DNA of 64,000 bases from Candidatus Melainabacteria bacterium. Its GTDB lineage: Bacteria; Cyanobacteriota; Vampirovibrionia; Obscuribacterales; Obscuribacteraceae. The notes under the pieces are model-generated. The model had not been told where the DNA came from. It worked only from the letters and a program-made list of their open reading frames with translations, and did not search any database. The stretch covers positions 1 to 64,000 of the forward strand of contig RXJR01000012.1 of assembly GCA_003963305.1 (NCBI GenBank). Direction: 5' to 3'. Position 1 is the stretch's first letter. Every line of letters starts with the position of its first letter. The position numbers and the translations under genes were made by a program. Below are positions 59,043-64,000 of this stretch, one piece after another.

Positions 59043-60941
59043 TCAGGCGTTCGGATACCTTTCTTTTAACTGTTGACTTTCCTCTTCTGTCTTTTCGGAT
59101 TCTTTATTTCTGCCCATGGCTTTTAGCAAGGCTGCATAATCTGATTTCATCTGCCAACTTTCCAATGGCACGTCGTCTTTTGCAAAGCCCTTGTTCTTAT
59201 ATTGCTGAATCAGTTCAGCATGCTTGACCATCCCTTGCTTTAAGTGCTCTTCTGCTTCTTCGTATCGACCGTTGTCTCTGAGAAAGCAGCCGTATTTGTG
59301 ATGAATTCGACTCATTGAGCTAACTTCAGATTTTGCTTCTTCCAGATCTCTTGCGTCAGTTAAAGCGCGGAGGAAAGTTCTTTCAGCGACTTTCGCATCG
59401 CCTTTCATGGAGTGTGCTTCTGCCAGGCTTACCAGTAAATCGCAGCGACGATTGATATCGTGCAGTTCATTCCCGAGCAGCCGGAGGGCTTTCTCAAACT
59501 CTTCGCAGGCGCTGACCGGGTCGGATTTTTTGAGCGCCGCTTGTGCTTTGAGCGAGTGCCTGGCAATTTCAGCTGATTTGTTCGCCGCTGTGTTGATGCT
59601 TTTAAAAGCTTCTCCAAAGCCTGGGATTAGTTTATTCATCCGATCCATTCTTTCGGCTTGCGATTTTTGTATTTCCTCAAGCTTTTCGTCTAGTGCCTTT
59701 AACCTCTCTTCCGGTGAGGCATTTCTATCTATCATTGGTGTTTGCCTGGCAGCTTCCCTTTCACTCTGCAAGAGATCGCGGTAGCCTTCTGGAAGAGCGT
59801 CGTAGAGAAGCTTTTCTGACTCCGCTGTGTATCTGTTGTAGTTCTCGTTGTCTTTCATGCTCAAGTAAACTTGGGCTTTGGAACTGAGCAGGATATAGTG
59901 CTCTCTTTTAAAATATTGATTGTCTTGCCATCGTCCCAGTGCATGGTCGATAACAATCATTGCTTCTTCCGAGTTCGCATGTTTGGTTACGGTACGCATG
60001 AAAGACGGTGTTAACGCTCTGGCCAGCGCTGCTATATCTTGCAGGCAAAAGTAATCAAAATCACAATCAAACGCCATGGACAGGTCATCTTGATTGTAGG
60101 CCGGAATAATTCCTAATTGCACCATCCGCTCTCGCCATCTTGAAATCGGCACCATCTTCGGATTTTGTTTTAGTTTCAGTACTTGTTGCTCAATGTCACT
60201 ATCTGTAATGGCATATTTTGTTCTGTGTTTTTCCGGCAGGGGCTCTTCATCATTGATGCGCCTGGCAGCAATTTCCCAGACTAATATGTTTCGCAACAAT
60301 GATGCGTCGAATCGAGTCGTGTCCGGCACCGGATCTTCTTCGCTGGGTTCCGGCACTTCCGTCGCCGTACCGGTGCAGAAGCGGCAGCGTTCGTCATCAT
60401 CTTTGATTACTGGCTCTGCACAGTGGCTGCATTTTTTACCCTTCTGAATTTCATTGACTCGCATCTCGTACTCGGCGATAATTTCGCCCACTGTAAGTTC
60501 CAGAAGTTGCAAGCGCTCGTCAGCGCAAATTTTTGCCAGTGGTATCTGCTCTCCATGTAGACTCAATAAAACATCCCATACCAACCCGAGTTCAGCCATG
60601 GTCGGAGGATTAGGTTGACAGTTGCTACTGCTCCTGTCGTTCCTGCGAAATTCGTCAGGGGTTACGTCTGGTTTAAGTCCGATGTGTGGTGCTGGGGTGT
60701 CTTCATCGGCGAACTGTATACGCTTTCGGAATGGTTCCGGCATCTGGTCGAGAATGGCATAGAAATTCGGCAGCCAGTGAGCTGCGTTTGTAATCAAGAC
60801 GCTGACGTTTCTAGGACGTTTTGCTGCCAGGAGCTTGCTGCCGACAGGTTTTCGGCAATATTTGCAATAGTACGCATCCTTACGGATGTTTCCGTTGCAT
60901 TCCGGGCACCATTTGTATTCATGGTCTGAGAACGTAAACAT
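59043..60941 (-). CDS. Zinc-ribbon protein with TPR-like C-terminus
   Basis: 632 residues. The first 35 hold a double-Cys zinc ribbon (WCPECNGNIRKDAYYCKYC). A second one lies near residue 175 (CSHCAEPVIKDDDERCRFC). The middle is helical and unrecognised. From about 440 a coiled-coil (LKALDEKLEEIQKSQAERMD) leads into TPR-like repeats (SACEEFEKALRLLGNELHDI, NGRYEEAEEHLKQGMVKHAE). It is probably a cytoplasmic protein-protein or nucleic-acid interaction factor. ATG 60941 has GGAG upstream. It is co-directional with comF (123-bp gap) and the thioredoxin-fold gene. Confidence 0.75.
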   Translation of the reverse strand: MFTFSDHEYKWCPECNGNIRKDAYYCKYCRKPVGSKLLAAKRPRNVSVLITNAAHWLPNFYAILDQMPEPFRKRIQFADEDTPAPHIGLKPDVTPDEFRRNDRSSSNCQPNPPTMAELGLVWDVLLSLHGEQIPLAKICADERLQLLELTVGEIIAEYEMRVNEIQKGKKCSHCAEPVIKDDDERCRFCTGTATEVPEPSEEDPVPDTTRFDASLLRNILVWEIAARRINDEEPLPEKHRTKYAITDSDIEQQVLKLKQNPKMVPISRWRERMVQLGIIPAYNQDDLSMAFDCDFDYFCLQDIAALARALTPSFMRTVTKHANSEEAMIVIDHALGRWQDNQYFKREHYILLSSKAQVYLSMKDNENYNRYTAESEKLLYDALPEGYRDLLQSEREAARQTPMIDRNASPEERLKALDEKLEEIQKSQAERMDRMNKLIPGFGEAFKSINTAANKSAEIARHSLKAQAALKKSDPVSACEEFEKALRLLGNELHDINRRCDLLVSLAEAHSMKGDAKVAERTFLRALTDARDLEEAKSEVSSMSRIHHKYGCFLRDNGRYEEAEEHLKQGMVKHAELIQQYKNKGFAKDDVPLESWQMKSDYAALLKAMGRNKESEKTEEESQQLKERYPNA

Positions 60942-61064
60942 TGATCAGTTACTCTCCGGTTGCATTCGAAACCGTGCTGCCGATTAACTGTTTTTCTACC
61001 CATATTTCGACCTGGTACCGCTCCTGGACGGTTGGATTTTGTTAGCTCTACAACAAATTGTCCA

Positions 61065-61907
61065 TTAACTTTTCGATTCGCTGCCCTGAGATCTATCGTT
61101 GCCATTTATCTGTTTTGTACGCAACATCGCTCGTGCCACCGTGAGTGCTACCACGTTGACTGCACCACATCGAAGTGCTTCGCGAGCACATTCAGAGAGC
61201 GTGGCTCCTGAGGTGCATACGTCGTCTATTAAGACGACTGAACGTCCAATCAGTTTGGACGGATTGCCGACAAAGGCATTTTCAAGATTTTTGAATCGCT
61301 CAGCTTTTTCCAGGCTTTGTTGTGGCGTGGTAGCTCGTCGTCTTTTAAGAGCACCGCGCAGAACCGGCAGGTCGAGAACGCTGGATACTTCTTTAGCCAG
61401 TAAATCTGCCTGGTTGAATCCCCGCTCGAATTCTTTTCGCCAGTGCAGCGGAACTGCTACCAGCACTGCATTTTCTCGCTTCAGTAGTATTGATGCCATG
61501 CGCCAGCCGCTCAGCATGACGGCGGCTAGATCAGGCGCAATCAATCGATCGCCTTCATACTTAAGTGCGTGAATCAAGCTGCGGATTTCACCGACGTAAG
61601 GCGCACCACTGACGATGGCGAACGATTTGTCGCCTTCGTGTTCGTAAAAACCCATCAAAGGTGTTTCGCTTGAAATGCCTTGCCAGCATTCTGCACATAG
61701 GGCGCGTGAATACTTTGGAATATTGTCGATCCATCGATGAAGAGTGGCGGGTCGAGCTTCATTGCGGAAGTCTTGCAAATCTTGCAGAAGTTGCCCTCTG
61801 GCCAGCATTACGCGTTCGCAGATGCGGCAGTTCTCTTCACTGAGGAATGAATAGAAGAAATCCACAAATTGGTCAATCACTGATGTTATAAGAAATTTTG
61901 TTGTCAC
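61065..61907 (-). CDS. comF: ComF family protein (phosphoribosyltransferase-like)
   Basis: 280 residues. The N-terminal zinc-binding cysteines are in ENCRICERV and ALCAECWQG. A phosphoribosyltransferase fold follows, with VPLHWRKEFERGFNQADLLA, RATTPQQSLEKAERFKNLEN and the PRPP loop VVLIDDVCTSGATLSECA. This is the ComFC/GntX family, required for natural transformation in several bacteria. The GTG start at 61907 is supported by AAAGGAGG seven bases upstream. A prs gene making PRPP lies 1.5 kb away on the other strand. Confidence 0.92.
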   Translation of the reverse strand: MTTKFLITSVIDQFVDFFYSFLSEENCRICERVMLARGQLLQDLQDFRNEARPATLHRWIDNIPKYSRALCAECWQGISSETPLMGFYEHEGDKSFAIVSGAPYVGEIRSLIHALKYEGDRLIAPDLAAVMLSGWRMASILLKRENAVLVAVPLHWRKEFERGFNQADLLAKEVSSVLDLPVLRGALKRRRATTPQQSLEKAERFKNLENAFVGNPSKLIGRSVVLIDDVCTSGATLSECAREALRCGAVNVVALTVARAMLRTKQINGNDRSQGSESKS

Positions 61908-62064
61908 GGCATGCCTCCTTTGAACGCGCTACTTCCTTTCGAACTCTCTACTTTATGTACGTTTGAAAGGCAAAATTAGTTCAATTTGGCTGCAAAAAAG
62001 TGAACCTGCTAGACTCGTGTCTCCACCCCTTCCCTAACTGTGAAATACGCGATAGTAATAACCA

Positions 62065-63333
62065 ATGCTTAAACAACTAGATGCTCCTGGGTTAATTAAG
62101 AACGCCGAAAGGAAATTGCGTGATCTCTTCGATTCTGTCGATGAAGTTGCCACGATCAATCAAAAAAGAGTGCTCAACGCATTTCGTGAGCATCGGTTGA
62201 CTGAAGAATATTTTGCTGAGCGCACGGGGTACGGTCGTAATGATCCTGGTCGCGAGACGATAGACAAGATATTTGCATCGATTTTTGAGTGCGATTCTGC
62301 CGCAGTGCGCATGCAGTTCGTCTCCGGAACCCATGCTATCGCCTGCGCATTGCTAGGTAATTTGCACGCAGGCGACACGATTCTCTCTTTGACCGGGCAG
62401 CCGTATGACACGTTGAAAGAAGTAATTGGTTTGGAGGGGGATGAGCCGGGCAACTTGCTCTCTCTGGGAGTCAAATACTCTGAGATCGACCTTGACCCCG
62501 CCGACGAAAGCGATGCCGGCTTGACTGAGAAGATTCGTCAGGCGGCGCCTGCTGGCAGATGCATGTTCTACATCCAGAAGTCTTGCGGCTACAGCATTGC
62601 CAGGCGCAGTTTCAATAATGAAGATATTGCCAGATTGAGCAAAGCCGCAAAGTCTATCCATCAGGACTGTATCGTCTTTGTCGACAATTGCTACGGGGAG
62701 TTTGTCGAAGCCAGTGAGCCTACGGCAGTCGGTGCGAATCTTCTAGCCGGGTCCTTAATCAAGAATCCAGGTGGCGGGCTGGCCATCACGGGTGGTTATG
62801 TGGCAGGCGACGCAGTTTTAGTTGAGAGAGCATTAAACCGGCTGACTTCACCTGGCATCGGCGGACATCTGGGCTTGACTTACAACCAGAACCGGCTTGT
62901 CCTGCAGGGGTTGTTTATGGCTCCGGCAGTGGTTTCAAACGCGGTCAAGGGAGCCATGCTCTTTGCTTCGGTATTGGCCGAATTAGGTTGCGAAGTGAAG
63001 CCAGACGCGCTGACCAGGCGGTCAGACATAATCCAGGCGATAAAGTTTGCCAATCCGGACCAGCTTGTCAATTTCTGCCGTGCCATACAGAAAGGCTCAC
63101 CAGTTAACTCACACGTGGTTCCTGAGCCATCGCTTATGCCTGGATATCAGGACCCTGTGATCATGGCCGCCGGCACTTTCGTGGAGGGCGCCACAATCGA
63201 GCTGTCTGCAGATGGGCCACTTCGCCCTCCTTTTGCCGTGTTTGTGCAAGGTGGCCTTACATATCTGCATGTTAAGTGTGTGCTCGAAGAGGCTATAACC
63301 CTGAGTGCTAGGGGCGAAATGCCGTTTTTCTAG
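62065..63333 (+). CDS. Methionine gamma-lyase-like PLP enzyme (aluminium-resistance family)
   Basis: 422 residues of the Cys/Met-metabolism PLP superfamily, Met_gamma_lyase (PF06838) branch. Motifs: VRMQFVSGTHAIACALLGNL, LSLTGQPYDTLKEVIGL, CIVFVDNCYGEFVEASEP with the PLP Asp, the PLP lysine K233 in GSLIKNPGGGLAITGGYVAG, and SPGIGGHLGLTYNQNR. Members are often annotated as methionine gamma-lyase or aluminium-resistance protein; the physiological substrate is unsettled. ATG 62065 has no clear binding site. prs follows after 92 bp. Confidence 0.92.
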   Translation: MLKQLDAPGLIKNAERKLRDLFDSVDEVATINQKRVLNAFREHRLTEEYFAERTGYGRNDPGRETIDKIFASIFECDSAAVRMQFVSGTHAIACALLGNLHAGDTILSLTGQPYDTLKEVIGLEGDEPGNLLSLGVKYSEIDLDPADESDAGLTEKIRQAAPAGRCMFYIQKSCGYSIARRSFNNEDIARLSKAAKSIHQDCIVFVDNCYGEFVEASEPTAVGANLLAGSLIKNPGGGLAITGGYVAGDAVLVERALNRLTSPGIGGHLGLTYNQNRLVLQGLFMAPAVVSNAVKGAMLFASVLAELGCEVKPDALTRRSDIIQAIKFANPDQLVNFCRAIQKGSPVNSHVVPEPSLMPGYQDPVIMAAGTFVEGATIELSADGPLRPPFAVFVQGGLTYLHVKCVLEEAITLSARGEMPFF

Positions 63334-63378
63334 AACTAAAGCTTTGCTCATTGGCTTTAAGCGGCGCCAGTTCTTCTT

Positions 63379-63384
63379 TACAAT
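63379..63384 (+). promoter_or_regulatory. Candidate -10 box upstream of prs
   Basis: TACAAT with TTTAAG 17 bp upstream (a poor -35) would start transcription near 63391, between the lyase stop and the prs start. Confidence 0.35.
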
Positions 63385-63425
63385 AGTGGGGCACCACTGT
63401 GGGGGATACGCTCTTGGTAGCCGAG

Positions 63426-64000
63426 ATGCCAGCCGCCAGGCAAATAGTAATTCCGGGCTCGAAATCGAATTTGTTGATTTTGTCCGGTACTTCAAATCCA
63501 GAACTAGCGAAGGAAGTTGCTGATTATCTGGAGTTGACCGTTGCACCGGTCAAAATTTCACCGTTTTCAGACGGCGAAATCTATGTGCAAGTTCAAGAGA
63601 GTGTCAGGGGGCAAGACTGTTTTGTAGTGCAGCCCACATGCACGCCGGTCAATGAGAACCTGATGGAATTGCTGATTCTGCTTGATGCCTTAAAAAGAGC
63701 ATCGGCTGGTCGAATCACAGTAGTGATGCCTTATTACGGCTACGGAAGACAAGACAGAAAAGCTGCCGGTCGTGAAGCGATTACAGCCAAATTGATCGCT
63801 GACTTGTTAACCACTGCTGGTGCGCAAAGGGTAGTCACCCTCGACCTGCATGCACCGCAAATCATGGGCTTCTTCAATATTCTCGTCGACCATCTCTATG
63901 CCAGCCCGGTGCTGCTCGAATATGTTCGTTCTCTTAATCAGACCGACCTCGTCCTCGTCAGCCCTGACGTCGGCGGCGTGTCGCGCGCCCGAGCCTTTGC
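63426..64000 (+). CDS. prs: Ribose-phosphate pyrophosphokinase, 5' part (runs off the right edge)
   Basis: Makes PRPP from ribose-5-phosphate and ATP for nucleotides, His and Trp. The visible 191 residues include ILSGTSNPELAKEVADYLEL, SPFSDGEIYVQVQESVRGQD, VVMPYYGYGRQDRKAAGREA (ATP binding), VVTLDLHAPQIMGFF (metal-binding His) and VSPDVGGVSRARAFA (PRPP loop start). The frame is open to the window end. ATG 63426 is used; GTG 63399 would add nine residues. Neither has a strong ribosome-binding site. Confidence 0.95.
   Translation, partial: MPAARQIVIPGSKSNLLILSGTSNPELAKEVADYLELTVAPVKISPFSDGEIYVQVQESVRGQDCFVVQPTCTPVNENLMELLILLDALKRASAGRITVVMPYYGYGRQDRKAAGREAITAKLIADLLTTAGAQRVVTLDLHAPQIMGFFNILVDHLYASPVLLEYVRSLNQTDLVLVSPDVGGVSRARAF

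Overview
The window is about 64 kb of roughly 50% GC, densely coding bacterial chromosome with no insertion sequence, prophage, rRNA or tRNA gene that I can see. The gene content suggests a Gram-negative-type, respiring, non-photosynthetic member of the cyanobacterial lineage, most like Obscuribacterales (Melainabacteria/Vampirovibrionophyceae). The supporting signs are complex I NuoL/NuoM beside a 2-oxoacid:ferredoxin oxidoreductase, C5-pathway hemL, DAP-type murE, a methionine gamma-lyase-like gene directly before prs, and many secreted or repeat-rich proteins of unknown function. This placement is an inference from gene content; no marker phylogeny was possible.

Layout. 0-8 kb: the end of a hexapeptide-repeat protein, then nuoM and nuoL divergently arranged, a His-rich membrane protein, and korA-korB with a strong terminator. 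8-16 kb: envelope genes (an LCP-family protein with a large lipoprotein downstream) and, divergently, two translationally coupled putative metalloproteases, the second with XYPPX-type low-complexity repeats. 16-22 kb: a minimal CDF-like transporter, an alpha/beta hydrolase, a dihaem cytochrome c, a kinesin-light-chain-type TPR protein and an ABC-F ATPase. 22-32 kb: FAD oxidoreductase, GH77 amylomaltase, DUF4331 protein, aldo/keto reductase, secreted M13 peptidase, a five-copy 32-bp hairpin repeat array and an H1-like basic protein. 32-38 kb: a papain-like and a thermolysin-like protease encoded divergently without signal peptides, a 47-residue membrane microprotein and a secreted PsbP/Mog1-like protein. 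38-44 kb (minus strand): a long likely operon rplU-rpmA-murE-DUF4388-polysaccharide deacetylase-plsC-secreted protein, joining ribosome and envelope functions. 44-50 kb: peroxiredoxin, thioredoxin-like protein, hemL and a run of small proteins. 50-57 kb: hipBA toxin-antitoxin with clear operators, an AraC regulator divergent to an aldo/keto reductase-alcohol dehydrogenase pair, and a secreted GH15-like protein. 57-64 kb: a double thioredoxin-fold protein, a zinc-ribbon/TPR protein, comF, the methionine gamma-lyase-like gene and the start of prs.

Two themes stand out. First, short tandem repeats lie just past the stop codons of several genes: 11 bp x5, 43 bp x3, 32 bp x5 and 20 bp x3. One repeat family occurs at two distant sites with compensatory changes in its hairpin stem. 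Second, the window is rich in peptidases of four or five different folds, some with signal peptides and some apparently without, several carrying long low-complexity regions.
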